Positions 37,153-45,469 of a stretch of 64,000 bases of DNA are shown here, piece after piece. The stretch is from NCBI RefSeq assembly GCF_037414475.1, contig NZ_CP147913.1:4526001-4590000 (forward strand). Reading direction: 5' to 3'. Origin of the DNA: Myxococcus stipitatus (lineage in GTDB: Bacteria > Myxococcota > Myxococcia > Myxococcales > Myxococcaceae). The notes under the pieces are model-generated. The model saw only the letters and a program-made list of their open reading frames with translations. It ran no database searches and had not been told where the DNA came from. A program made the translations under genes and the position numbers. How positions within the stretch are numbered: the stretch's first letter is position 1; each line of letters begins with the position of its first letter.

Positions 37153-37332
37153 GTTCCACATGGAACCGCGGCCCACTGCTCCGAACCACCGCATACCGGT
37201 TACACGCACCCGTGGCCTCACCCCAGGCCACGAAAACGCCACACCCAGTGACCACGGACCCACCGCCATGGAGGCACCGCACACCCGGTTCCACGGGGAA
37301 CACTCACGCCACCGCGCCTCCTTATAAGGAGG
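37153..37332 (+). promoter_or_regulatory. parA upstream region with two parS-like operators
   Basis: GTTCCACATGGAAC (37153-37166) and GTTCCACGGGGAAC (37288-37301) each differ from parS by one base. The second ends 20 bases before TTATAA (37322-37327), which lies inside a 16-bp perfect palindrome (CCTCCTTATAAGGAGG, 37317-37332) and could be a -10 element. If so, ParB bound at 37288 would cover the -35 position and repress parAB. A leader of about 260 bases would then precede parA. Confidence 0.5.
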
Positions 37333-37591
37333 GCCTCCGACCGACCTTCGTGGCACCGTGCAAACCCTGGATGACAGGGGCCTCCGGGCCGCGTTCCACA
37401 CCCGGGACTCCGGACCTTCAAGTCCTTGGAATCAGGCCTCGCGGCCTGCTCGGAAACCCTCGAAAAGAGGAACCGTGCCACGCGTGCCGCGAATTTGATC
37501 CAACACCGAACCGCATGTTAGCAGCGGGATCCGCGCGCAGTCGTGCGTTACACCTCGCACGGCGCCTGGCGCTCGCCGGGCAAGAGAGAGG

Positions 37592-38392
37592 ATGGGCCTC
37601 GTGGGTCGAATCATCTGCATCTCCAATCAGAAGGGCGGCGTGGGCAAGACGACCACCGCCATCAACCTCGCCGCGAGCCTGGCCTCCGCTGAACGCCGCA
37701 CGCTCCTGGTGGACATGGACCCCCAAGGCAACGCCGGCAGCGGCCTGGGTCTCAAGCAGGACAAGCTCCACGGCACCATCTACGACGCGCTCCTCAATGG
37801 CCGCCCCATGAAGGAGCTCTTCCACCCCACCGAGCTGCGCTACCTCCAGGTCGTCCCCGCCACCCCCGACCTCACTGGCGCCGAAGTCGAACTCGTCGGC
37901 CAGGAGAACCGCGAGTTCCGCCTCCGCGACGCCCTGCGCCCCCTCGCCTCCGAGTTTGATTACATCATCATCGACTGTCCGCCCTCGCTCGGCCTGCTCA
38001 CCCTCAACGCCCTGTCCGCCGCGGACTCCGTCCTCATCCCCCTCCAGTGCGAGTACTACGCGCTCGAGGGCCTCTCCCAGCTCACCCACACCATCGACCT
38101 GGTGAAGCAGGGCCTCAACCCGGACCTGAAGATGGAGGGCATCCTCCTCACCATGTTCGACGCGCGCGCCAACATCGCCCACCAGGTCGTCGAGGAAGTG
38201 CGCGGCTACTTCAAGGACCAGGTCTTCCAGGTCGTCGTCCCGCGCAACGTGCGCCTGTCCGAGTGCCCGTCGTTCGGCAAGCCCATCATCCTCTATGACA
38301 TCAAGTCGAAGGGCTGCGAGAGCTACCTCGCGCTCGGCCGGGAACTGATGAAGCGCGACGCCCCCAAGTCCCCCCGCAGGCGGGTGGCTTGA
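37592..38392 (+). CDS. parA: Chromosome-partitioning ATPase ParA
   Basis: The ParA/MinD-type ATPase binds DNA non-specifically when ATP-bound and moves ParB-parS complexes. In 266 residues it has the deviant Walker A KGGVGKTT at 14-21, DMDPQGNAGSG near 47, and the Walker B-like IIIDCPPSLGLLTLNAL near 130. The length matches the short chromosomal ParA type with no N-terminal DNA-binding domain. GAGAGAGG precedes the ATG. parB follows after 88 bases. Confidence 0.97.
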   Translation: MGLVGRIICISNQKGGVGKTTTAINLAASLASAERRTLLVDMDPQGNAGSGLGLKQDKLHGTIYDALLNGRPMKELFHPTELRYLQVVPATPDLTGAEVELVGQENREFRLRDALRPLASEFDYIIIDCPPSLGLLTLNALSAADSVLIPLQCEYYALEGLSQLTHTIDLVKQGLNPDLKMEGILLTMFDARANIAHQVVEEVRGYFKDQVFQVVVPRNVRLSECPSFGKPIILYDIKSKGCESYLALGRELMKRDAPKSPRRRVA

Positions 38393-38480
38393 GCGTGTCC
38401 GCGAATCCCCTGTCGATTCGCGCGCTCACCTCCGCCGCCCATGCCCGCCGTGAGCCCCTTCACGGCGCTGGAGTCATGTC

Positions 38481-39365
38481 TTGGTGAAAGCAGACCAGAA
38501 ACGAGCCCTCGGCCGCGGGCTCTCCGCACTCATCCCCCAGGCCGCCCCTGGCAAGGGCAACGACGCGGCCGCCAACAAGGCCGGCGTCATCAAGCTCCCC
38601 ATCGAGTCCATCCACCGGGACAAGGAGCAGCCCCGCCGCCACTTCGACGAGGAGAAGCTCAAGGAGCTCACCGAGTCCATCAAGGCCCAGGGCATCCTCA
38701 TGCCCATCCTCGTCCGCAAGGACCAGGACGGCTACCGCATCATCGCCGGTGAGCGCCGCTGGCGCGCCTCCCAGGCCGCCGGCCTCAAGGAAGTCCCCGT
38801 CATCATCAAGGAGGTCACCGAGGTCCAGGCCTTTGAACTGGCCCTCGTCGAGAACCTCCAGCGCGCCGACCTCAACCCCATTGAAGAGGCGGAGGGCTAC
38901 AAGCGCCTGGCCGAGGAGTTCAAGCTCTCCCAGGAGCAGATCAGCCAGCGCGTGGGCAAGGAGCGCTCCACCGTCGCCAACGCCCTGCGCCTGTTGGCCC
39001 TGCCCGCGGACGTGAAGGGCATGGTCGCGGATGGCTCATTGAGCATGGGCCACGCGCGCGCGCTGTTGGGCGTCCCCCGGTTGCCGGAGTTGCAGAACCT
39101 GGCCAAGCAGGTGGCGGAGAAGAAGCTCTCCGTGCGTGACACGGAGCGCCTGGTCCAGCAGAGTCGCTCCCACGGCAAGAAGGATGCGGGCAAGACGCCG
39201 CCGAAGCAGAGCCCGCAGGTGAAGTCCTTGGTGGAGGAGCTCCAACGCCGCTTGGGGACCAAGGTCCGGTTGACCGAAAGAAGCCCCGGAAAGGGCACCA
39301 TCGAGGTGGACTTCTTCTCCTACGATGACCTGGACCGGCTGTTGAAGCTGCTCAGGAAGGAGTAG
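38481..39365 (+). CDS. parB: Chromosome-partitioning CTPase ParB
   Basis: ParB recognises parS, binds CTP and slides along DNA as a clamp. In 294 residues it has the ParA-stimulating N-terminus (RALGRGLSALIP, about 8-19), the CTP-binding GERRWR at 90-95, ENLQRADLNPIEEAEGYKRL near 125, the HTH region SQEQISQRVGKERSTVANALRLL near 153-175, and a C-terminal dimerisation domain (about 245-294). The start is TTG at 38481 or GTG at 38484; GGAG at 38470-38473 suits either. Confidence 0.97.
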   Translation: MVKADQKRALGRGLSALIPQAAPGKGNDAAANKAGVIKLPIESIHRDKEQPRRHFDEEKLKELTESIKAQGILMPILVRKDQDGYRIIAGERRWRASQAAGLKEVPVIIKEVTEVQAFELALVENLQRADLNPIEEAEGYKRLAEEFKLSQEQISQRVGKERSTVANALRLLALPADVKGMVADGSLSMGHARALLGVPRLPELQNLAKQVAEKKLSVRDTERLVQQSRSHGKKDAGKTPPKQSPQVKSLVEELQRRLGTKVRLTERSPGKGTIEVDFFSYDDLDRLLKLLRKE

Positions 39366-39368
39366 CGC

Positions 39369-39815
39369 GTGGCGCTCCTTGGCGGGAAGAAAGACGAAGC
39401 ACCCAGCAGGCCTCTGTTCAAGCGGGAGGAGGAATCCGTGTCGCAGCGCTCTGGTGAGGTTCATACGCTTCTGGGCAAGGGAAGCGAGTTCGAGGGGAAG
39501 CTCACCTTCGAGGGGCAGGTCCGTATCGACGGAAAGTTCCAGGGGCAGATCATCACCAAGGACGTGCTCGTCATTGGAGATGGCGCCAAGGTCCAGGCTG
39601 AAATCCAGGCCGGCACCGTCATCATCAACGGTCAGGTGGAAGGCAACGTGAAGGCCACCCAGATCATCGAGCTCAAGACGCCGGGCCGGGTGAAGGGCAA
39701 CCTGGAGACGCCGTCGCTGTCCATGGACCGCGGGGTCATCTTCGAGGGTTCGCTGAAGATGGAGAACCTGGGCAACGCGTCCCGTCCTCCTCCCCCCGGC
39801 GGCGAGAAGAAGTAG
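39369..39815 (+). CDS. bacM: Bactofilin, BacM-like
   Basis: Bactofilins polymerise into beta-helical filaments without nucleotide. The 148-residue protein has an N-terminal tail (about 1-38), a core of short beta-helix repeats (LGKGSEFEGKLTFEGQVRIDGKFQGQI, then VIGDGAKVQAEIQAGTVIINGQVEGNV and so on, about 40-128), and a proline/glycine-rich tail ending in lysines. In Myxococcus the bactofilin next to parAB is BacM, needed for cell shape; the symbol rests on that synteny. GTG start three bases after parB, so it is likely co-transcribed. Confidence 0.88.
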   Translation: MALLGGKKDEAPSRPLFKREEESVSQRSGEVHTLLGKGSEFEGKLTFEGQVRIDGKFQGQIITKDVLVIGDGAKVQAEIQAGTVIINGQVEGNVKATQIIELKTPGRVKGNLETPSLSMDRGVIFEGSLKMENLGNASRPPPPGGEKK

Positions 39816-39818
39816 GCC

Positions 39819-40364
39819 GTGAAGGCCCCGGCCCACATCGCGCCAGCGGCCTTGCTGGCGCTGTGTCTGCTGTCCGGTTGCAAGGGCTGCAAGGAGGAGA
39901 GCGCCAGTCCGGGCGCCTCCCCACCGGATGGCACCGCGCAGACGCACCGCTCCGGCGTGAAGGTTCCCTTGCCGGAGGGTTGGTCCGCGCAGGTCGCACC
40001 CGACGACAGCTTCCAGGCGGGCCCCCCGGGCCGGCCGGTGCTCCGGGTGGACCTGCGGCGAGGCCAGGGCGAGCAGCTCCCCTCGGTGGAGAAGCTGGTC
40101 GAGCGGGTGCGCGAGGAGTCCAAGAACTTCGAAATCTCCCTGGACCAGGAAGAGCAGAAGGAGACCTATTCGCTCCTGCGCGTGACGCTGGCGCCCAAGC
40201 TCCCGGATGGGGGCGTGGGGCTGCCGTCACCCGCGCTCTTCGGGGCCCGGCGCGTGGGCTCGGACTTGTTCCTCTGCGCGACCCTACCGGGTGCGTCGCC
40301 CGAGGACGTCCGGCTGGCCACCGAGGCGTGCCGCGATATCGAAGTGCAGGCGCAGCCGCGCTAG
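39819..40364 (+). CDS. Predicted lipoprotein after the bactofilin
   Basis: The 181-residue product starts with a lipoprotein signal: hydrophobic residues about 6-18, then LLSGC with the lipidated cysteine at about residue 20, followed by more cysteines (KGCKE). The mature part (about 40-180) is a mixed alpha/beta domain (VPLPEGWSAQVAPDD near the start) of a kind common in myxobacterial lipoproteins; function unknown. Two bases separate its GTG from the bactofilin stop, so it belongs to the parAB-bacM transcript. Confidence 0.75.
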   Translation: MKAPAHIAPAALLALCLLSGCKGCKEESASPGASPPDGTAQTHRSGVKVPLPEGWSAQVAPDDSFQAGPPGRPVLRVDLRRGQGEQLPSVEKLVERVREESKNFEISLDQEEQKETYSLLRVTLAPKLPDGGVGLPSPALFGARRVGSDLFLCATLPGASPEDVRLATEACRDIEVQAQPR

Positions 40365-40575
40365 CCGCGGCGGGTGCCCGAGAGCAGGCAGGCAGGGCTC
40401 AGTGTTGAACATTCGGCGAGCGCCGCGCGTCCATTCGATTATGGAAGGATGGATGCAAGGGGCCTTCCCGAATCCTTCGTGAGTCCCTAACCTGCAGATC
40501 CCCGGCCCGCGGTGGGAAGCTCGAAGTCCCATCCCATCCAGGACCTCCACGCAGCCCCCCGCAAGGAGTCCCCGC

Positions 40576-40761
40576 ATGTCGTTCACCGGAATGCTCCCCC
40601 TTCCCCTCGCCGCCATGGACCTGAGCTCCGTCGGGGAGCGGCTGTTCGCCGCCGGAGGGATTGCCGTCACCGTGCTGGCCGCGCTGTGGTTCGCCTGGAG
40701 CCGGCCCGTGGCGGCGCCGGTACCCGTGCGAGTGTCTTCCCGCCGCAACCCGCGCCGCTGA
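40576..40761 (+). CDS. Small single-span membrane protein
   Basis: The 61-residue product has one hydrophobic helix (about 24-43: LFAAGGIAVTVLAALWFAW) and an arginine-rich tail, giving an N-out/C-in topology by the positive-inside rule. AAGGAG lies seven bases before the ATG, which supports real translation. No family is recognised. It converges with egtD, 15 bases away. Confidence 0.5.
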   Translation: MSFTGMLPLPLAAMDLSSVGERLFAAGGIAVTVLAALWFAWSRPVAAPVPVRVSSRRNPRR

Positions 40762-40776
40762 CGGCCCCCTGGCGCC

Positions 40777-41805
40777 TCAGCCGCGCTTGAGCGCGAGGGA
40801 CAGGGCGAAGTCTCCGGCTCCGTCCGTCCACCACGCCGCCAGTCCCAGGCCCGCCGCGTCCAGCTCGGCCTCGACGCGGGTCTGCTCGAACTTGCAGCTG
40901 ACCTCGGTGCGCAGCACTTCGCCCTCGGCGAAGTCCACCCGGCGCTTGAGCGCGGACAACTTCACCGTCTGCGCCCGCCGGGACACCAGCCGCATCTCCA
41001 CCCAGCCGTTGTGCTCGTCGAAGGGCGCGAAGTGCTCGAAGCCCTCCGGGTTGAAGTCGCCGCCCAGCTCGCGGTTGAGCACGGTGAGCACGTTGCGGTT
41101 GAACTGTGCCGTGACGCCCGCGCTGTCGTTGTAGGCCGCGAACAGCCGCTGCCGGTCCTTGATGAGGTCGGTGCCCAAGAGCAGCCCGTCCCCTGGCAAG
41201 AGTCCCTCCGACAGCTCGCGCAGGAAGCGAGAGCGCTCCACCGGCTTCAGGTTGCCGATGGTGCCTCCCAGGAAGGCGACCAGCCTGCGTCCCCCTTGAG
41301 GCAGCCGGCCCAGGTGGTGCTCGAAGTCACCCACCACCGCGTGCACGGTGATGCCCGGGTACTCGCGGGCGAGTGACGCCGCCGCGCGGCGCAGGAAGGC
41401 CTCGCTCACGTCGAAGGGGACGAAGCGCGAGAGCTGTCCTGCTTCCTCCATGGCGTCGAGCAGCAGGCGCGTCTTCTCGCTGGTGCCGCTGCCCAGCTCG
41501 ATGAGGGTGGTGGCGCCGCTGAGCCGGGCCACGTCGCCGGCGTGGGCCAGCAGGATTTCGCGCTCACGCCGCGTCGGGTAGTACTCCGGCAGGCGGGTGA
41601 TGTCGTCGAAGAGCTGGCTGCCCCGCTCGTCGTAGAGCCACCGGGGGGAGAGCTCCTTGGGTGTGTTGCACAGACCCTGGAGGACCTCCTGCCGCAGCGC
41701 GCGCCGCGCGTCGCCGGGCTTCACGAAGACCTCCACCTTCACCCCGGGGATGTTCCGCGTCCCCTCACCAGGCGTCGTCACCACCGGCTGTACCAACGAA
41801 TCCAT
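40777..41805 (-). CDS. egtD: L-histidine N(alpha)-methyltransferase EgtD
   Basis: EgtD trimethylates histidine with SAM to hercynine, the first step of ergothioneine synthesis. The 342-residue length fits. Family blocks are clear: LPEYYPTRRE near residue 75, IELGSGTSEKTRLLLDA (SAM site), VAFLGGTIGNL, LLLGTDLIKD and LAAYNDSAGVTAQFNRNVL-like FAAYNDSAG. It lies eight bases after egtB on the same strand, so the two are an operon. Confidence 0.95.
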   Translation of the reverse strand: MDSLVQPVVTTPGEGTRNIPGVKVEVFVKPGDARRALRQEVLQGLCNTPKELSPRWLYDERGSQLFDDITRLPEYYPTRREREILLAHAGDVARLSGATTLIELGSGTSEKTRLLLDAMEEAGQLSRFVPFDVSEAFLRRAAASLAREYPGITVHAVVGDFEHHLGRLPQGGRRLVAFLGGTIGNLKPVERSRFLRELSEGLLPGDGLLLGTDLIKDRQRLFAAYNDSAGVTAQFNRNVLTVLNRELGGDFNPEGFEHFAPFDEHNGWVEMRLVSRRAQTVKLSALKRRVDFAEGEVLRTEVSCKFEQTRVEAELDAAGLGLAAWWTDGAGDFALSLALKRG

Positions 41806-41813
41806 GCCTCACC

Positions 41814-43160
41814 TCACACCGCGGACGCACAACGGACGCCGGCGAAAATCTGCCGGCGGATGGGGTAGTCCCAGTTGCGAAAGCCATTGCGCACCGCCAC
41901 CGGCGCGCTGGCCCATGCTCCTCCTCGAAGAACCTTGTATTCGTCGCCGAAGAACACCTCCGAGTACTCGCGATACGGATAGGCGCGGAACCCCGCGTAG
42001 GGCTGGAAGTCGCTCGAGGTCCATTCCCAGACATCGCCCAACAGGCCCCACACGCCGTCGTGGCTGACGCCCTCCGGATGGCTGCCCACGGGCGCGGGAC
42101 CCCACGCATCACCCCCCAGATTCGCGCGCGCGGGCGTGGGTGCTTCGGGTCCCCAAGGGTGTTCGCGAAGCACTCCATCCGAGCCTCGCGCGGCCTTCTC
42201 CCACTCGGCCTCGGTGGGCAATCGCTTGCCGGCCCAGCGCGCGTAGGCCTCCGCTTCGTACCAGCACACGTGTTGAACGGGCTCGTCCGCGGGAAGGGGC
42301 TCGACCTGGCTGAAGCGCCTGCGCAGCCAGCGGCCTCCGTCTTGCGGCAACCAGAACTGGGGATGCGCGAGCCGCTCCGCGCGCACGAAGTCCCAGCCCT
42401 TGGGATGCCACCAGCGCGAGTCCTCGTAGCCTCCGGACTCGACGAAGGCCTGGTACTCGCCGTTGGTGACCGGGTGCGCGTCCATCAGGAAGGGCGCCAC
42501 CTCGCGGACATGTGAAGGTTGCTCGTTGTCGAAGGCCCAGGGCGCGTCGGTGCCCAGGCGCACCGGGCCGCCGGGGATGAACACCGGCGCGCGGGAGACG
42601 GGGCGGGCGCGCGGGAGCAGGCGCGTGGAGGCCATCCGGTACTCCACCTCCGTCATGAGCTGGAGCGTGGCGGCGAGGGTCTCCGCGTGCTGCTGCTCGT
42701 GCTGCGCCACCATGCCGAAGACGTAGCCGTCCGCCAGCAGCGGCTCGAAGCTGGTCTCGGGCACGTGGTCCATCAGGTGTTCGCGCACGGCCTGACGCAC
42801 GCGGGTGGCGTAGGCGAACGCGGCCTCGGGTGGCAGCAGGGGGAGCGTGGCGCGGGTGCTCCGAGGGTGGCGGAAGGCGTCGTAGATGGCGTCGAAGGCC
42901 GGGTCCGTCAGCGCCGGGGCGCCCAGTGCCCGCAGCAGCCACTGCTCCTCGTAGTTGGCGATGTGCGCGACGTCCCAGATGAGCGGCGACATCAGGGGCG
43001 AGTGCTGGTTCATCAACACCCGCTCCGGCAAGCCCGCGAGCATGCCCAGCACCCGCGCCCGCGCGGCCTCGAGCTCCGCCCAGGCCCGGGCCTTCCATGC
43101 CCCCGGGGCTTCCACGGCGCCTGCGGTTCGAGTCGTCGAGCGGTCCATCGTCCAGGACAT
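41814..43160 (-). CDS. egtB: Hercynine oxygenase EgtB (sulfoxide synthase)
   Basis: EgtB is a non-haem iron enzyme that joins a thiol substrate to hercynine. In 448 residues it has an N-terminal DinB-like four-helix domain with the iron ligands (HIANYEEQW near residue 66, then HEQQHAET near 150), and a C-terminal formylglycine-generating-enzyme-like domain (PVTNGEYQAFV, KRLPTEAEWEKAARG, GDVWEWTSSDFQPYAGFRAYPYREYS in pieces, VLRGGAWA). It is the first gene of the egtB-egtD pair. No egtC or egtE is in view, so the thiol donor and the lyase step are unresolved. Confidence 0.93.
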   Translation of the reverse strand: MSWTMDRSTTRTAGAVEAPGAWKARAWAELEAARARVLGMLAGLPERVLMNQHSPLMSPLIWDVAHIANYEEQWLLRALGAPALTDPAFDAIYDAFRHPRSTRATLPLLPPEAAFAYATRVRQAVREHLMDHVPETSFEPLLADGYVFGMVAQHEQQHAETLAATLQLMTEVEYRMASTRLLPRARPVSRAPVFIPGGPVRLGTDAPWAFDNEQPSHVREVAPFLMDAHPVTNGEYQAFVESGGYEDSRWWHPKGWDFVRAERLAHPQFWLPQDGGRWLRRRFSQVEPLPADEPVQHVCWYEAEAYARWAGKRLPTEAEWEKAARGSDGVLREHPWGPEAPTPARANLGGDAWGPAPVGSHPEGVSHDGVWGLLGDVWEWTSSDFQPYAGFRAYPYREYSEVFFGDEYKVLRGGAWASAPVAVRNGFRNWDYPIRRQIFAGVRCASAV

Positions 43161-43364
43161 GGCGACTCAAACTAGGGAGTGGATGGGGGTGGGGGTAAGT
43201 CCGGGGCCCCTGGGGCAGGATGCTCCCGTGAGGCAATGTACGTTCCCGTGGTGGGCGGCCGGGCATCCCCAGGCCGACCTTTCGGGTGGGTATCTGTCCA
43301 CTTTCGCCGCGTTGCGGCGGGCGCCGAGTCGCCCTGAGGGGGAGGGGGACTCTATGCTGTCGCC

Positions 43365-43742
43365 ATGGCCAGCGCTGGGAAGCACGGCTCCGTGCTCGTG
43401 GTGGAGGATGAGGACGATATCCGGGCCGCCATCGCGGAAATCCTCGAGAGTGAGGGCTACGACGTCACCGTCGCCTCCAACGGGCGAGAGGCGATGGAGG
43501 AGCTCTCCGACGTGCGGTATGTCCCTCGGCTCATCCTCCTGGACTTGATGATGCCGGAGATGAACGGGCATGAGCTGCTGGTGCGCCGGCAAGCCATCCC
43601 CCGGCTGCGCAACGTCCCGGTGATGGTGCTCACCGCCGTCACCACCGACATCCCGCCCGGGGCCAATGGCCTGCTCCGCAAGCCGTTCTCGGTCGAGGAA
43701 CTGTTGGAAGCCGTGCGGAGCATGATGCCCATCGCCGCGTGA
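43365..43742 (+). CDS. Single-domain response regulator
   Basis: The 125-residue receiver has acidic residues at 14-17 (VVEDEDD), the phospho-acceptor D60 in LLDLMMP, T90 and K106 (LLRKPFS). No output domain is attached, like CheY-type proteins that are common in myxobacteria. No kinase lies next to it, so its partner is unknown. Confidence 0.92.
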   Translation: MASAGKHGSVLVVEDEDDIRAAIAEILESEGYDVTVASNGREAMEELSDVRYVPRLILLDLMMPEMNGHELLVRRQAIPRLRNVPVMVLTAVTTDIPPGANGLLRKPFSVEELLEAVRSMMPIAA

Positions 43743-43752
43743 GGCGCGGGCG

Positions 43753-44034
43753 CTACGTCGCGTGGGTTTGCTGACGCGCCAGCGACAGCAATGTCAGCGT
43801 GCGCGAGGCTTCATCCCACGCGTAGCCCAGCACCAGCCGGTGGAGTGGCAGGACGTGGATGCCCGGCGGCTCATCCGGAGGCCAGGTCCCCGTGGCCATG
43901 CCGGCACCCAACCGCTCCAGGGTGTCCTGGAGCGCGCCGAAGTCCTCCGCGCTCATGCGCCCCACCTCTCGCCACGCCTGGGGCGAGTAGTGGATGCGAT
44001 GAGGTCCCTGGGGACGCTGGCGTGCTCGCGTCAT
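43753..44034 (-). CDS. RelE/ParE-like protein without visible antitoxin
   Basis: The 93-residue product (IHYSPQAWREVGRMSAEDFGALQDTLERLG, then IHVLPLHRLVLGYAWDEASRTLTLLSLARQ) has the short alpha-then-beta layout of RelE/ParE toxins and related YoeB-like proteins. The start is uncertain: ATG at 44034 or 44067. No antitoxin-like gene is adjacent on the same strand, so it may be an orphan toxin-like protein or a diverged relative. Confidence 0.5.
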   Translation of the reverse strand: MTRARQRPQGPHRIHYSPQAWREVGRMSAEDFGALQDTLERLGAGMATGTWPPDEPPGIHVLPLHRLVLGYAWDEASRTLTLLSLARQQTHAT

Positions 44035-44303
44035 GTGTCGGAAGTCGACAGTCCTTTCCGACTCCATTCCTTGCCAATGCCGTGCCCATGCGAGCGCCGC
44101 AGTGAGGGGCAGGCATGGAAGCGAGGGCTTGTGGCTGAAGGAGTTACAAAGGCGTTCACTCGGGCCGGAAGAAACAACAGGTGACGAGGGGCTTCATCGG
44201 CCGGTGGGAGTGCCTGCGGGCGCTGTGTCCTGGCTGCCCGCTCGTGGTGGGCGTGCCCACGTTGACGCGAGGGACGCGGCGCGGCCCCGGACAAGGAGAA
44301 GCC

Positions 44304-44831
44304 ATGGCGGCACGGCGCAGGTACACCCCTTGGTCTGCCACGAACGGGGTGTTGTTCGGCATGGTCGCGGGTGTGGTGCTGGGACTGGCGGAGATGGTGC
44401 TGGTGCTGGCATCCGGCGACAGTCCGTGGAGGCCGGTGCGCATGTCCGCGGGCGTGTTGCTGGGGCCTCGGGTGTTCACCGAGGACTTCCCGTTGGGGCG
44501 GGTGGTGCTGACGGGCGTGGGCGTGCACCTGGCCGTCTCCGCGGTGATGGGCGTGTTCTATTCCTTCCTGGATGCGCTGCTGCCACCGGATGGACGTGGA
44601 CGCTGGGAGTTCCAGGCCGCGGTGGGGATGCTCTTCGGCATCGCGGTGTGGCTGGTGGCCTTCCAGTTCATCGCGCGGGGGTACTACCCCTGGTTCCTCG
44701 ACGTGCCGCAGTTTCCGCAAATCGTGTTGCACGCCGTCTTCCTCGGGTTGCCGCTGGCGATGCTGTTCACCATGGCCGAGCGGCGGCGCGCGCTGATGGA
44801 CGCGGCGGAGAGCGCGTCGACGCCGGTGTGA
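44304..44831 (+). CDS. Four-helix membrane protein of unknown function
   Basis: The 175-residue product has hydrophobic helices at about 14-35, 62-85, 98-118 and 132-152, with short loops. AAGGAG (44293-44298) precedes the ATG. No family recognised. It is followed by the XRE regulator gene after 170 bases on the same strand. Confidence 0.65.
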   Translation: MAARRRYTPWSATNGVLFGMVAGVVLGLAEMVLVLASGDSPWRPVRMSAGVLLGPRVFTEDFPLGRVVLTGVGVHLAVSAVMGVFYSFLDALLPPDGRGRWEFQAAVGMLFGIAVWLVAFQFIARGYYPWFLDVPQFPQIVLHAVFLGLPLAMLFTMAERRRALMDAAESASTPV

Positions 44832-45004
44832 CGCGGGGTCGAAGAGGGGGCCACGAGAGGGGCGCGAGGACCCGACGCGAGGCGTCGGGCTCGTTTGAAA
44901 AAACGCTGAAGGTATGGTGAAAGTACCCGACCTTCAGGGTTATCTAGGGACCTCCGAGGCACCGGGTGCGGGGCCCCTTCCTTTCGTGGACGACTGACAC
45001 ACGC

Positions 45005-45385
45005 ATGGACACAGAACTGGCGAGCATGCTGGGAGCGGCGGCGCGGGCTGCCCGGGTGCGGATGGGGCTGACGCAAGCCGATGTGGCGGAGCGGATTGGC
45101 ATGGCGTCGGAGGTGTATGGCCGCCTGGAGCGGGGCCACATGCTGCCCAGCGTGCAGAACCTGAGGCGGCTGTGCGTGGTGCTCAACGTGCCGCCGCACC
45201 AACTGCTGGGGTTGGGAGATGAGCTGGCGGCGCCTCCGCCGGGGAAGGACAAGTCGAGCGGGAAGTCCCGTGAGGACGACACGCCGGAGATGCGGCGGCT
45301 GTTGCGCAACCTGCGCAAGCTGTCCCCCGTGCAGCTCAAGCTGATGAACCTGGTGGCGTCGGCGATGCAGCAGAAGAAGAAGTGA
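45005..45385 (+). CDS. XRE-family transcriptional regulator
   Basis: The 126-residue product has an N-terminal lambda-type helix-turn-helix (about 10-65: VRMGLTQADVAERIGMASEVYGRLERGHMLPSVQNLRRLCVVLNV). The C-terminal half is a charged linker and a lysine-rich tail with no ligand domain. ATG at 45005. It may control the membrane protein upstream or genes elsewhere. Confidence 0.88.
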   Translation: MDTELASMLGAAARAARVRMGLTQADVAERIGMASEVYGRLERGHMLPSVQNLRRLCVVLNVPPHQLLGLGDELAAPPPGKDKSSGKSREDDTPEMRRLLRNLRKLSPVQLKLMNLVASAMQQKKK

Positions 45386-45391
45386 GGCGCG

Positions 45392-45413
45392 GGCCCGGCG
45401 CTTCGCGCGGGCC
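45392..45413. terminator. GC-rich hairpin between convergent genes
   Basis: GGCCCGGCGC (45392-45401) and GCGCGGGCC (45405-45413) can form a stem with one bulge around a short loop, between the XRE regulator and the kinase gene. There is only a weak T-rich tail. Confidence 0.45.
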
Positions 45414-45469
45414 TTGTCGTCTCCAGGCCCAGGGAGATGGGCCTGTCGCTTCCGAGGAGCCCGCACGCG

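Noticed and set aside
44895-44918. Sigma-70 promoter TTGAAA/TATGGT before the XRE gene
   Set aside because: Only 12 bases separate the two elements, too short for sigma-70.
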